This document shows positions 20,592 through 31,283 of a stretch of DNA of 64,000 nucleotides, piece after piece; the first letter of the stretch is position 1; each line of letters opens with the position of its first letter. The position numbers and the translations under genes were made by a program. The stretch comes from Blepharisma stoltei (Eukaryota > Ciliophora > Heterotrichea > Heterotrichida > Blepharismidae): assembly GCA_914767885.1 (NCBI GenBank), contig CAJZBQ010000040.1, forward strand, positions 186,001 to 250,000, given 5' to 3'. The notes under the pieces are model-generated. The model had not been told where the DNA came from, made no database searches, and worked only from the letters and a program-made list of their open reading frames with translations.

Positions 20592-21855
20592 ATGCTATTG
20601 CTGTTTTCTCTTATATCCCTAGGCTTTGCTTCCAAAATTTACTGCGACAAGTCCCATTACTGTGATTCCACAGAATCCTGCTGTCCTCAAGCAAATGGAA
20701 AATATGGCTGCTGCCCGTTCCCAACCGCTATCTGTTGCAGCGATCAACTCCACTGTTGCCCTTCATCTCTCCCAATCTGCAACGCAAACTCAGGCAAATG
20801 TTCAGCAAACAACGGTTTTAACCTTCTCTGGGGCACCAAAGTAGACGCAAAGCTGATTTTACCATTTGAATTTGACGGAAGAAATGAATGGAATAGTTGC
20901 ATTAATATCCTCACCAGCTGTAGCCAAAAATTCGATATTACAAGCTGGACTTTACATATGGTTGGGTGCATTGGAGCTCAAAATAACTATTCAGATGTCT
21001 GCAGGGCCAAATAATTAAAATATGATGTCTCAGTGCTCCGCGGTAGGCTACGTCGATTACCTTCGAGCACATATTTTAATTATATCCGGCAAGGTTTTAC
21101 CAAGCTGAATATGGGCAGCTATACTAGGTAAGCAACTCCTGTGGTGTAAGGAGCCTAGCCCTTGTACCTCTGGGACAAAGGAGGCTTGCAGTTGGAAAAG
21201 GTGTTGCCCAGCAAAGTCCTCAGGATCATTCTGTCACTGCACTTCTGTGAAACCAGGAGTTACGGCTTGAGCTACAAAATTTTATTTTTGCTGACAGTCG
21301 GCCAGAAAATCCATTTTTTTGATTTTCCGTGCAGGCAACCTCGTATGGGAGAAGCTTGAAGCAAGACCCCGGGAATCCATAGTCCGCCCACTCAAGATTG
21401 GAGCCAACCGCGAAGTGATGACGAGGAGATGGCTGTGAGGCAACTCTCCTTTCCGGCCGAGGTCCCGCAAAGCGGATGAATCTCCTGGTGGATCCTTGGT
21501 AACCGATTTAACAAATTGGTTCCGACTAAACACATAATTAAGTAAGTAAGTCTGCAGAGCCAAAGAAAACTGTTTTGCCATGCAGGATGATGGGAAAACA
21601 ATGGTTTGTGAAGATATGGACATAAAAATAGAAACTGGGATGATAAGGGAACAAGATAGCATTAAAGAGCAGCTGGTTAATAATGGACCTGCTATGGGGA
21701 TTAAAATTGGAGAGGTCAAAGCTTTTGCCATTGTGGGGTGGAAGTCGGTGAATGAGGAAAATTATTGGATTGTTGTTGGAGAAGATGGGATTAATTTGCT
21801 TGTGAAGTTTGAAGAACTTTTTATAGCAGATGGAGGAAGCCTCGTAAAAGCATAA
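20592..21855 (+). CDS. Secreted granulin plus dead cathepsin-B-like protein
   Basis: A signal peptide (MLLLFSLISLGFASK) is followed by one granulin module at about residues 18-68 with paired CC motifs (ESCCPQ, GCCPFPTAICC, HCCPS). Then comes a cathepsin-B-like segment: LPFEFDGRNEWNSC resembles the mature N-terminus of cathepsin B, and KEQLVNNGPAMG..AFAIVGWKSVNEENYWIV resembles the region around the catalytic His. The catalytic Cys segment (CGSCW) is replaced by SCSQKF and the GGHA His by Phe, so it is probably catalytically dead, as in TINAGL-type proteins. A SINE (21012-21549) splits it; joining across the duplication gives DVCRAK-ENCFAMQDD. Probably lysosomal or secreted. Confidence 0.6.
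21012..21549 (+). mobile_element. SINE-like retroposon family B, 15-bp TSD
   Basis: Flanked by GTCTGCAGGGCCAAA (20997-21011) and GTCTGCAGAGCCAAA (21550-21564), one mismatch. The 5' end is a hairpin with ATTAAAATATG / CATATTTTAAT arms, then ATATCCGGCAAGGTTTTACC; the tail is (TAAG)n. This duplication has no TA. Confidence 0.85.
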
Positions 21856-21973
21856 AAATATCATTATTTAGTAAGCACTTGTTAAAGATAAACCTAGACT
21901 AGGAATTATTTAAGCCAGTTTATATGAAATTAGCAATAATTATGAAGAATTGGCTTGATGAATTTTAATTAAT

Positions 21974-23110
21974 CTAATCCTTTTTTTCTTCTGTATTCTC
22001 TTTCTTATCTTCTCCTTTATTCTCCTTCTTATTTTCTCCTTTATCCTCTATCCCCTGTTCTTGCTCTTTTTTCTTTCTGTCTAAAAACTGTCGAAAAGTC
22101 TCTTTGTTCCCCTCCTCTTTCTTCTGCTCCATTTCTGCTTGGTATTCCATCACGAGTTTTTCAAAATTGTCTTCTTTCTTCTGTATGAACTCCTCATAAG
22201 TTTCTTTTGGCTCTCCTTCCTTTTTCTTGGCCATTTCTTCTTCATACTCTTTCATAAAGATTAAGAAAAGCCGTTAGTAAATTGCAGGGATTTCCATCCC
22301 TACACGTTCATCGCTCCCGAGGAGCTTCAGCGTACACCCTCCTTGTTGCCGCAAACAAGTGATTCGCACAACCAGTCTTGACTTCCATGGCTTCTGGATT
22401 CGAATGGCTAACCACCTGGGTCGAAACTCCCAGTTTCTCGTAGACAAATGCCATCTCTTGAGTACTATTCGAGGGATTTAGCCTCCTCTCAGGACTGTCG
22501 CCGATCTTGTTCTTTCAATGGTTGCTCTAGAGGTAAAAGCCCGAGTCTCACCGATTAGCTCCAGGGTTCAAGTAAAACCTAGCCGGACATACATAAAGGA
22601 TTTCCTGCCCACATAATTCCCCACCACTAGGCCGTTGTCTGCAGTTGTTTGAGAAAATAGGGTCGAGAGGTCGGGTGGCACGTTATCGCCATTTTTATGC
22701 ATATCATAATCTTTCGTAATTCGATCATTAATTTCTTTAGCTCTTTCAATTCTTGAAGGATTCAGTAATTCAGGGTTATTTCTCAGGTCATATTTGTTGA
22801 CTATCTCTTTGATATACTCAAAAGTATGCATTGTATAAGGGACAGTCAAAATGCGGTAACTAAAGAAAGATGCAACTATTTTTGCAAGCAGAGGTGAGGT
22901 AAAATCAGGAGGAACTGGAATAAAATATCCTACTGACACTGAGATGGGCAGACTTATAAACTTAAGCATCACATTTTTTTTCATAAGTTTGCTCATTTGG
23001 TAGCTCTCTTCTTCACTAAGAACGCCTTTCTTGACTCTTGAAATGACTGGGATGTATTCTTTGAGCTCTCTTGAAGGCATGCCCAATAAGATAGCCTTAA
23101 TTGATTTCAT
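21974..23110 (-). CDS. Membrane-associated protein with charged coiled-coil tail
   Basis: The first exon starts MKSIKAILLGMPSRELKEY and has two hydrophobic stretches at about residues 50-90 (FISLPISVSVGYFIPVPP, LLAKIVASFFSYRIL). After removal of the SINE (22256-22702) it joins DRITK-YEEEMAKKKEG and runs as a Lys/Glu-rich helix to a tail of ENKKENKGEDKKEN. About 240 residues. Two membrane segments plus a coiled coil suggest an organelle membrane tether, but I recognise no family. Confidence 0.55.
22256..22702 (-). mobile_element. SINE-like retroposon in an exon, imperfect TSD
   Basis: Read on the minus strand it begins ATGCATAAAAATGGCGATAA, has GAGAAACTGGGAGTTTCGACC and CTCGGGAGCGATGAACGTGT, and is flanked by related 15-mers (TCATACTCTTTCATA and TCATAATCTTTCGTA in plus orientation). 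A TA lies in both. Confidence 0.75.
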
Positions 23111-23133
23111 AAAAGTTTATAATTAACTTGACT

Positions 23134-23306
23134 GATAGTCTCTGAATACTCCAAGATTCTGAAACAGCATTAAGAGTCAGGCTGAAAGCTGGAGGAGAGC
23201 TATCTCTGGTAGAAAATCCTGACATGCCAGGGAGGTTCGCTAGTGACTGAAAGGAAGAGTCTTCTATGAAGATTCATCTACAAGCCCTAATATATAATTA
23301 ATTAAT
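23134..23306. mobile_element. Short retroposon-like insert, 14-bp TSD
   Basis: Flanked by TAATTAACTTGACT at 23120-23133 and 23307-23320, with an (ATTA)n tail on the right. Only 173 bp, between genes. Not clearly related in sequence to the other SINEs. Confidence 0.6.
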
Positions 23307-23320
23307 TAATTAACTTGACT

Positions 23321-24095
23321 ACTAGTCAATAAAACTAAAGATTACCAAAAGAGATAGAGATATATAAAAATTTTAACTCCCCTCTGTGAACAGCAAAACC
23401 ATTGAAAAAGTCCCTATTTTTGGATAAAAATAAAAGATTTATTTTGAAATATATAAGTGCTAACTATTATGGCAAATCTCCAGCTCATCTATTGAACATA
23501 AATCTTAATTTTTTTAATTTTTGCAAACGATTTATTTTAAATTTCGAGAAAAGCATTAAGTTTATATATGTAAATCACTGCATGAGTAGGAAAAATTTTT
23601 TTTCTCGCTTGGGTGAGTAAGCGAAAGTCCGAAAAAGCAAAAGATGCAAAGCTAAAAGAAGAATTTTAAATGGAATCTTATCAGCATCCAAATTGAAAGC
23701 CTATTAAGAATTCTTAATTCCTATGACTTTAAAAATCAAAATTTAATTGTATAATTCCAAGCATTAGTCTCAGATAAGCATATTCTCGTCAATAATCGAC
23801 GTGGTGCATGATCATCACTGACAATTTTATATATTCCCTAACGCTGTCTTGGACAATTTTGCCTAAATATTATATATCTTTACAACTGAAGCTGCATTTT
23901 TCTTTCGAATTTAAATCTTTATATATTTTAATTTATAAATAAACATAGTTTTGTTTAGGTATATTATTAATCATCCATTTACTTATGGGATAAAACTTTC
24001 ACTATTTATTATGATATATCTATTTAAATTAAATAACGGTAATTTTTATTTTATTTCCTATAGAAATACTTAATGAGAAAAGCTATTTCTATTAA
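23321..24095. other. Intergenic, decayed MITE only
   Basis: Apart from the MITE remnant at 23376-23619 I see no gene or RNA. Confidence 0.5.
23376..23619 (-). mobile_element. Decayed BogoMITE-like copy 6
   Basis: Begins TAACTCCCCTCTGTGAACAG then CAAAACCATTGAAAAAGTCC, as in the reverse copies, and ends TCTCGCTTGGGTGAGTA. Intergenic and heavily mutated. Confidence 0.65.
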
Positions 24096-25871
24096 TTATA
24101 AATGGCATAGCACTTCCCACTCATCCTCACTTTCACTTTGGCTTTCAAGCTTAAGTTCTATCTTTGGAGGTAAAACTTTATTCATTGGCAATGAAGGGAT
24201 GCTGAACCATCTTCCCAAAAACGGCGAATTTGCTAGTGATTTTACATCAAAAACTCCTTTAAGCAAGTTTAAATCAACTCCTGCGTGCTGCTGCATGTAT
24301 CTTAAATCTTGGTATAAATAAATTAAGGCTGTCTCACAGGCAAAAGTGTCATTTACATCAAGGTGATGGATGTTTCCTGAGTGGTCTTTTATAGTAAAAT
24401 AGCTTTTGTTAAAAGATAGAGGAAATGGCATGTCCATATTCAAAATAAAGGAAGAAAAATTAATGAAATAGCACATACAATTAATTATGATAGCTCTTAT
24501 ATAGTAGATTGCCCTAGGCTATAATAGTTCTCAATTTGGTCTCTCTATCTCAGTTAACCCTACTATCACATTGGATTTTTTGGATCATAAAAAATTGTGG
24601 CATTAAATTTTTCCATTTTAAATATAAATGAAGCAGCAGATAGAATTGATAGAATGAGTGATCGCATGAAGATGCTCGTCAGTCATGTATGGAGTCATAA
24701 TAGCTGAATATAGGTTACTTTTGAATGAAATTATAAAATTTGTTTTATCAATTGATTTCATTTCACCTTCATCTTGAAAAATCTGGCTGAACCCTATGCA
24801 CCTTTCTAGCTGAAACAATTCTGATATGCAATAATCAGGAAAATAAGGATTATTTTCAAAAATCAAGGCTGCTTCTTTTATATGTAATTTTCGCTTTTTT
24901 TCTGTTTCCAGCATCAGATTTTCGCAATTTTCTTTATTTTTTTCTTCAGTATTAATAGTGCTTATAAAGCTTCTCTTCTCCTCAAATTCCCATTTCAAAA
25001 TTTCAATCTGTGCCTTAATTTTCTCCAGATTTTCCTTGTCTAATTACTTTTACTTCTATCAAATTTTTCTTTCAGCCTTTTTAATGTATTTTTCTGCATT
25101 TCTTTGACCATTTGGTTTGACGATTGTTTTAAAATTACCTCTGATGCCCTTTCCCTAACTCTCCCCTTTTAAGCTGAGCAAAAAAATTTTTTAATATATA
25201 TTTTTTTCTATGTAATTAATAACTTTTATAACAGTTTGTTTCTAATTCTATCAAATTTTTCACAGTTTGCATTCATAAATATAAATTTTATAAATTAAAT
25301 TAGATTTTTCTTTTCAAATATGTCTAAAAAAAATTATATGTACGTATTTTAAAAGCAATTCCTCCTTTTCACAAAAAAAAATAATGCTAATTATCCTACT
25401 CCCCATGAGAGAACAAAAAAATTTTGTTCACACATGGAAGTGTTTTTTATTCTTTTTTTTAAAAATTTATATATAAATTTTATAGTAAATTTTTTTGAAG
25501 TTAAAAAACTCAATTCGTAAAAAATTAGAAAGCAAAATATTAATTTAGTTTGTAAAATTTATGTTTTAAAATGCAAGCTGTTTAAAATTAACAGGATTAG
25601 CTTCAGATTTCATTATAATAACTATCACTTTGTATATTGGAATATTTTTTTTATAAAAAATATTTATATAAAAAAAATTCTTTATTCGCTCAAGGAGAGG
25701 GGGGAAAAAAATAGAGCTTTCCTGCTTGCATAGTGAGTGAGTTAGGGGATTAAGTAATCTCACATGTGGGATTAGCATAAATAAATGCTCTTTTAGTGGC
25801 CCGATCCTTTCTGAAACACAAGTCTGGCACACAAGATTTTCTTTCTGCTGTTTACAAGCTCCACAATTCAT
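24096..25871 (-). CDS. Atg14/UVRAG-family autophagy protein with C-terminal LIR
   Basis: Exon 1 encodes MNCGACKQQKENLVCQTCV, a CxxC..CxxC knot like the N-terminus of Atg14. Exon 2 is a coiled coil (EMQKNTLKRLKEKFDR, KAQIEILKWEFEEKR). Exon 3 has MPFPLSFNKSYFTIKD, close to the PYPL..GSRSxIxD signature of the Vps38/UVRAG/Atg14 family, then LIYLYQDLRYMQQ. The protein ends SESEDEWEVLCHL: acidic residues plus W-x-x-L is a classic LC3-interacting motif, as in the C-terminus of Atg14. The family is a subunit of the class III PI3-kinase complex. Two IESs are removed (25158-25752, 24463-24624); a frame jump near 25040-25053 looks like a 14-nt GT..AG intron. The start is 70 bp from the divergent Nup107-like gene. 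Confidence 0.6.
24463..24624. other. 162-bp IES in the Atg14-like gene
   Basis: Removal at TA 24461-24462 and 24623-24624 joins SICCFIY to NFSSFILNMDMPFPL in frame. Confidence 0.75.
25040..25053 (-). other. Putative 14-nt intron (or 15-nt with a lost base)
   Basis: On the minus strand GTAAAAGTAATTAG. Its removal is the only small GT..AG excision that keeps the coiled-coil frame (KEKFDR to NKENLEK). One base shorter than the other introns, so an assembly error is possible. Confidence 0.45.
25158..25752. mobile_element. IES of two nested BogoMITE-like copies
   Basis: A decayed copy (about 25158-25395) is followed by a better one (about 25396-25744) with the hairpin ATGAGAGAACAAAA / TTTTGTTCACACAT. 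The whole is removed between TA 25156-25157 and TA 25751-25752, giving HVRLL-RERASEVIL in frame. Confidence 0.75.
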
Positions 25872-25941
25872 TCTAATTTTCCTTAATTTTTACATATTTT
25901 AACTGAGCCAAAAATTTAAGGTTTCTATGAATAAATATTAA
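25872..25941. promoter_or_regulatory. 70-bp bidirectional intergenic gap
   Basis: The only DNA between the divergent ATGs of the Atg14-like and Nup107-like genes; both promoters must fit here or overlap the coding regions. No motif is obvious. Confidence 0.4.
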
Positions 25942-28900
25942 ATGCCCTGTGAAGAGCTAATTACCCGCTTTCACAAAATCTTGACTGACAGTTCTGATAT
26001 TGGGCTCAGATTAAGAGGATTTTCATCATTAATTGACTCAATGCTGTACGAGCATGCCGACGATTCTAATTTTGAGCGTCGTTTATTGATTGATGAATAC
26101 AATACCTGGATGCTTTTTATCCAGCTGAGTCTTATTAACGAGTTTCCAAGGCAATACAAATCACTAGGAAAATCAGTCCTGCACGAAATTTCTCAGGAAT
26201 TTATGAATGATAGGCTATTTCTGGCCAAACTCTGTATGCTAACTTGGGTGGAGTCAATCAAACGCACCGAAAATTATCAAGAAAAAGATGCCGAATTTTT
26301 GAACACAGCCGCGAAAATAAAGGCGAATGGACTTAATGAGAGGCTTGACCCTGACTTTGTGTGGAATACATCGAGGAAACCTGATAAAGGCGACGTAGAA
26401 AGCGACTTGCAATTAATTAGAGATACTTTTAGCTTGATAAGAGCTGGGGATCTAAAATCGGCCCAAACTCTTTTGAATGATTCCAATCAAGCTTGGCGAG
26501 CACTTACTCTTTCAGGACTTCTCCCTTATTTTGACTTTAAAATCCACGAGTACCCTGGAGATTCGTATATCCCTTCAGAAATAAAAAGGTGAAGTTGACA
26601 GAAATTGAATACAAGGTGGTGCAATCTCTATGGAGCAGATAGGACCTATACTGATGAAGCTGAAAGCAAGGTCTCTGTCACGTTTTGAAGTAAGATTTCA
26701 GGATTGGGAAGCTTTGCCTAAAGGTTTTACTCTCCCTGCCAGATGGACTAGACTGGTTTTGCCTACCATCATGGTCTTCCCTTGCTGGAATCATCGGGTA
26801 CTCTACAAATGGTGGCTTTGCCCCAGGGAGTTGCTCCTTGGAAAGGTCGCTAAGGTGGGAAATCCAAATGAAAGCCTTTCATTTTCCTCATTCGAGCTCC
26901 AAGAGCTATGGGAACTATTATTCCTAAAACTGAACGAAACAAAGGCCAGAGGGCTTGTCTGCTTCTGGCCAGTTTATCCATTTAATTTAATTTATATCCC
27001 TTCATTTTTTAACACAGCTGACTTTGAAAAAGCTACAGTCGAGCCAGAATCCCCACAAGGCTACCAAGGTGATTTTGGCAATGCAAACATCGAGCTTTAT
27101 ATGGAGAGATTAAAAATAATCCACATCTTTTCCTTTTATTTAAAACAAAACTGATTATTTTTTTCTAAAAAACAGATTTAACAACTTTTATATAAAAAAG
27201 TCGAAAAATACTTTTTTGATCTCACCATTTATATAGCCACAAATTGGAAGCTTTCAGAAGAGAAAAAAAGGATAAACTTTGAGTCATATAGCTATGAACG
27301 AGCATTATACGGAAGCATGTGTGGCAATTATGAAGCAATGCTTCCTGTATGTAAAAATGATATTCATGATCATTTTTGGGCTATGATTAGAAGTGTATTT
27401 ATTTTCGATTTGAGAGAAAAACTGAGAAATTGCAATGAGCCGAATTATGTCGTTGAAGAAATTTTCAGTGAAGAATATGGCGAGTTTGGGCTGCCTATAA
27501 ATATCCCTAATAAATGGCCGAGCAGCTTTGATGGAATTCTAAGGATGCTACAGCAGCAGCATGCAGAAGTATTTAAAAAATCGTATAACAAGCTGCAGTT
27601 CACTTCTATTGTCCCAGCTATTTTAAGCAACTGGGATCAAGTTCTTGACAATCTGTCATTTTTTACGTCACAGTACTATGAAAATTCAAAAGAAGGGGTT
27701 ATGGAAGAAATTTATGCCACCCGCTTTTCAGCCCACTTAGCAATTATCATTAAATCAGCCTACGATGTCTCAGAAAACAAAATCCAACTCGCTGAAGAGC
27801 TCATATCTAAATACATAAAAGCCTTAATTGGATATAAAAGTCCTCTCCATGTCGTATTATTTTATTTACGCTACATTTCTGACGAAACTTTAATGATGGA
27901 GATCTCTAATGAGCTGTTCAGAAACTACACAGAAACTCATGAACGAGAAATGTGTGTCGAGTCCTTAAAAGTGTATGCCTCCAAAATGTATCAAGGATTT
28001 ATTTGTGAAATAATTATGAATATTGTAGAGCTGAAATATCTCCAATTAGACTACAATAATGTTATAAATATGCTTATTCCCCCTCCGTGAGTGAACAAAA
28101 AACTTCTGTTGGCCACGAGGGGGTTAATTTATTTTAACAAAAACTACATAGAAATTTTAGAGAAATTTTTTTTTTCAAAATTTAAAAAAAATCCCAATTC
28201 GCAAAAATTAGAAAGCAAATATTAATTTAATTTGTAAAATTTATGTTTTAAAATGCAATTTGTTTCGAATTAAACAGAGATTTTGTTATATCAATTATCA
28301 TTTATATATCAAATTTTTTCGTAATTCACTCACAGAGGGGGGGGAGTTAGAGTTTCTGAAAGCTACGAAGCTGACAAAGATTTGCAAGACCTGATTTCCT
28401 TAATAAAGCCACAAATTTTCAGAGAGTCCTTTTCTTCTCTGCTTTCTTTGATCAGAAAACTTATCCTTTCCTGCAAAATAAATAAAGCTCATGAATTGGT
28501 TGTGGTATCATTTAATGCTCTTTTAGACGATAATTTACAAAAATACGAGCGTGAGTATTGGTCAAAGTTTATTGATTCCATCAACAATTATATCAATTAC
28601 AAAACTTATAAATCACAAGATTTTGTAGCTATGGTAGAAGAAGAATCATTTAATACAAGTAGCTCAGCATTATTAAAAGTTAGCTCAAACCCAATACATG
28701 CAATAGAAAAAAGAAACAATCAAATAAAAAATAACGCAGAAAAAACTTTAAGCTCCCTAGAATTTGTGACGGGAATTAAAGACAGGAGATTTCCACTAAT
28801 TGATATAGATGAAGAAGATATAAGGATTTTTACAAAAAATTGGGAAATTATTTTACTATTGTGGATGGTTGAAATTTATGAGGAACTTAGGATGGTAGAA

Positions 28901-29017
28901 AAATGCAAAGAACTTTTAGCGATTGTGGAGTCAATATTTGAGAGGTATTTAGATGGAAATCAAAAAGCACAAATTGTAGGGCAGCTGAGGAGAGCAATTA
29001 ATAGATTAAGTGCATAA
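25942..29017 (+). CDS. Nup107/Nup84-like nucleoporin
   Basis: An all-helical protein of about 800 residues once one SINE, one 78-bp IES and one MITE are removed. The diagnostic part is YSYERALYGSMCGNYEAMLP followed by VCKNDIHDHFWAMIRS, which matches the ERxxYGxLxGNxxxxLPxCxxWEDxLWA segment of Nup107/Nup84, the scaffold of the nuclear-pore Y complex. The N-terminal part has ALTLSGLLPYFDF..PGDSYIPS and the C-terminus ends in AQIVGQLRRAINRLSA. All joints (GDSYIPS-FFNTAD, YMERL-YKKVEKYF, INML-RVSESYEA) are in frame. TAA stop at 29017. Confidence 0.85.
26578..26991 (+). mobile_element. SINE-like retroposon in the Nup107-like gene, 12-bp TSD
   Basis: Flanked by TATATCCCTTCA at 26566-26577 and 26992-27003. 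It begins GAAATAAAAAGGTGAAGTTG and is similar over its length to the copy at 29472. TATA lies in the duplication. Confidence 0.85.
27113..27190. other. 78-bp IES in the Nup107-like gene
   Basis: Removed between TA 27111-27112 and 27189-27190; contains TAA stops in frame and joins MERL to YKKVEKYFFDL. Confidence 0.85.
28077..28349 (+). mobile_element. BogoMITE-like copy in the Nup107-like gene
   Basis: TA 28075-28076 then TTCCCCCTCCGTGAGTGAAC; ends ACTCACAGAGGGGGGGGAGT with TA 28348-28349. The 273-bp copy is shortened on the right. Joint is in frame. Confidence 0.9.
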
Positions 29018-29101
29018 GTTTTTAATAAGCAAGGTTCAATCATTTTTCTTATTTTAATATATATGAGATATTGTATTAAAAACGGTTAGCTCATACTTAT
29101 T

Positions 29102-29826
29102 TTAAACTATTTTTTTCATATGGTCAGCTAATTTTGCATGTGTTTTTATTTGATGGGCTGGGATATTAACGTTGCATGCTATGCAATGAGTGATCGAGTT
29201 TTCGTAATAATCAGTGACTTTCACAACTTTAAATTGGCTTCTATCTCCTATTACAAAAACATCTCCTTCGTTGAGTCCTTCTGGGATATTAAATAATGAA
29301 TTGTCGAATGAATTTTCTCCTCCACTTGTATTTTCGTATTCGCTTTCTTCGTCACTTTCGTCAGCTTTTTTATTTTTAAATTTTTTTAGCCCATCCAAGT
29401 ACTCTACCACCATTTTAGCTCGATAATCTTTTGCTGTGGTGTGGTCTAAGTATGCATTCCTTTCACTGCAAATAGAAATAAAATGGTGACGTTGACGGAA
29501 ATTGGACTCCGAGACACACTCCCTATGGGGAAGATAGGACCAGATGAATGAAAATAGTGTCTCTGTTACTTTTTGAAGTAGGCCTTCGATATGCCGAAGA
29601 GGAAGTTTTGTTTCTCTCCAAAGGTTTTCTCTGCCCCTGCCAGATGAGCTAGACAGATTTGCCTCCAATTTAGTCTTGCTTATCTGAACAGACATCCGCA
29701 AGAGGCGATTCTAACCTAGGGAGCTAATCCATAGTTCTGGTGAGTTTATGCCAGATAAGCAGCTAGTAGATATCCTCTTATAATTTTTATAGCACTTAAC
29801 TGTTCACTGCAAGCACATATTCCCAT
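29102..29826 (-). CDS. Acylated small zinc-finger protein, paralog 1
   Basis: Starts MGICACSE, a signal for N-myristoylation (Gly2) with nearby Cys for palmitoylation, so it should sit on a membrane. A middle acidic linker (ESDEESEYENTSGGEN) is followed by GDVFVIGDRSQFKVVKVTDYYE and one C2H2-type finger CIACNVNIPAHQIKTHAKLADH. It aligns along its length with 31284-31652, so the two are tandem paralogs. A SINE (29472-29802) lies after codon 8; removal with one copy of TTCACTGCAA restores MGICACSE-RNAYLDH. No named family recognised. Confidence 0.75.
29472..29802 (+). mobile_element. SINE-like retroposon, 10-bp TSD without TA
   Basis: Flanked by TTCACTGCAA at 29462-29471 and 29803-29812; begins TAGAAATAAAATGGTGACGT. 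Close relative of the copy at 26578. The duplication lacks TA, an exception in this window. Confidence 0.75.
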
Positions 29827-30520
29827 TTTAATATTTTAAAAGCATATTGAATTAGAGATAAAACGGATGCTTTAAATAATTATTAAGTGATATGAAAAAT
29901 CAATAAAAAATAAGGATTTATGTCAAAATTTTAAATAAATTTATAATTACTGCTCTCTAAAGCAATAGTTGTTTACCTTAAAAATATATACAAGCACGCT
30001 GAAAGTATATATTATTCATAATATTATAATAACTTTGAATACATAAAAATGGTGAAGGCAGACCACTGACCCTCCTGGCCCTTTTTCTTCAACACCAGAA
30101 AGCAATGGCCCAGTGCGAAGAGGAAGGGAGAAAGAGGCATATAGGGCGTGGTTTTCTTAGGACCTAGGGAGCTCATCATTGGAAAGGGCAGGATCAGCAA
30201 AAGCCCTAAAATGGTGATAAATTCCTCGAGCAGAATTCAAGATGTGATATCTGGCTAACGAGAGACTCGGAATTTTAACCCAGGTGATAGATGTTCACAA
30301 TAAAAAGTATAAAAATTTGGTAATATTTTTTCGAATTAAATAAAAAATAAAATAGGTTCCAGGAGTCATGGAAGTCAAGATCGGCGGTGCGAATCCATTG
30401 CCCGCTGCGGCAAGGAAGGATGTCTTCTGGGATCCCTGGCTAAGATAAGCAGCTTAATTTAAATTTAATAACAACTATGCAGGAATTAATTATAAAAACT
30501 CATCTGTAACATAAAATAAT
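29827..30520. other. Intergenic with a SINE-like element (about 30041-30460)
   Basis: The element begins ATACATAAAAATGGTGAAGG, has AACGAGAGACTCGGAATTTTAACCC and CATGGAAGTCAAGATCGG (blocks shared with 22256-22702) and ends near GATAAGCAGCTTAATTTA. No clean duplication; nothing else seen. Confidence 0.6.
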
Positions 30521-30838
30521 ATGCTAGTGTGGAGAGCAAGTCAAACTTTTAGGTTTTTTCAACCTAAAATCCGGGCGATTCATGACCAAAAACCTTCCGA
30601 AGGCACAAGTCTCAAGAAGAAAGGCAAAGGTGACGAAGAGATTTACTTCAGCAAAATAGAAAATGATCAAAAAGGCTTAGTTAATAAGCAAGAAGTTGCA
30701 GAAGAAGAACCAGAAATTGCTATAGAAAATGACAAAGAAGCGATATCAAAATTTCTTACATTGCTAGATAAGCATAATATTAGACCTTCAGAGTCGCTCA
30801 TTGAAGATATCTTGAATTGGAAAAAAGGAATTTATTAA
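30521..30838 (+). CDS. Small protein, possible mitochondrial presequence
   Basis: 105 residues, uninterrupted. The N-terminus MLVWRASQTFRFFQPKIR is hydrophobic and Arg-rich without acidic residues, like a mitochondrial targeting sequence. The rest is charged, with a conserved-looking end KFLTLLDKHNIRPSESLIEDILNWKKG. No family recognised. Confidence 0.6.
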   Translation: MLVWRASQTFRFFQPKIRAIHDQKPSEGTSLKKKGKGDEEIYFSKIENDQKGLVNKQEVAEEEPEIAIENDKEAISKFLTLLDKHNIRPSESLIEDILNWKKGIY

Positions 30839-31283
30839 ATATTTCTGATAGAAAATTTTATGGTTTTAAGATGCATTCATATATAAAGTTGTTAAAGCTA
30901 CAAAATTAAATAGTTTTTTGAGCTTGCACGCATTAATTACAAGAAAATTCTTTATCTTTCCATAATCAAAATGTTCTAATAGTTTAGGCATAGTTATATG
31001 AATTCAAAATTTTGTTTTTAGCTAACGCAATCATTAAAAATATAAACAAATTAGCAAAATTAATAGATTTTAATTGATATTAAATTATCCATTGACTATC
31101 TTATGTGGCATAAGATATTTGGAGAATTTTATAAACCACCCAAAAATTCACTTGCTTTATTAAGGTACGTGGCTTACTTCCTTAATCATCTGAATGGTCT
31201 TAATGCAATGGCTAATTATCGTATGATTTATTCAGCATTGAATTATTAGACAAGTTATTATCTTACTTAATATTAATATATGG
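30839..31283. other. Intergenic, nothing seen
   Basis: AT-rich spacer between convergent genes; no repeat, gene or RNA recognised. Confidence 0.5.

Noticed and set aside
22380..22450. tRNA-like box B (GATTCGAAT, GGTCGAAAC) in SINEs
   Set aside because: No cloverleaf or convincing box A at the right distance; not called as tRNA.
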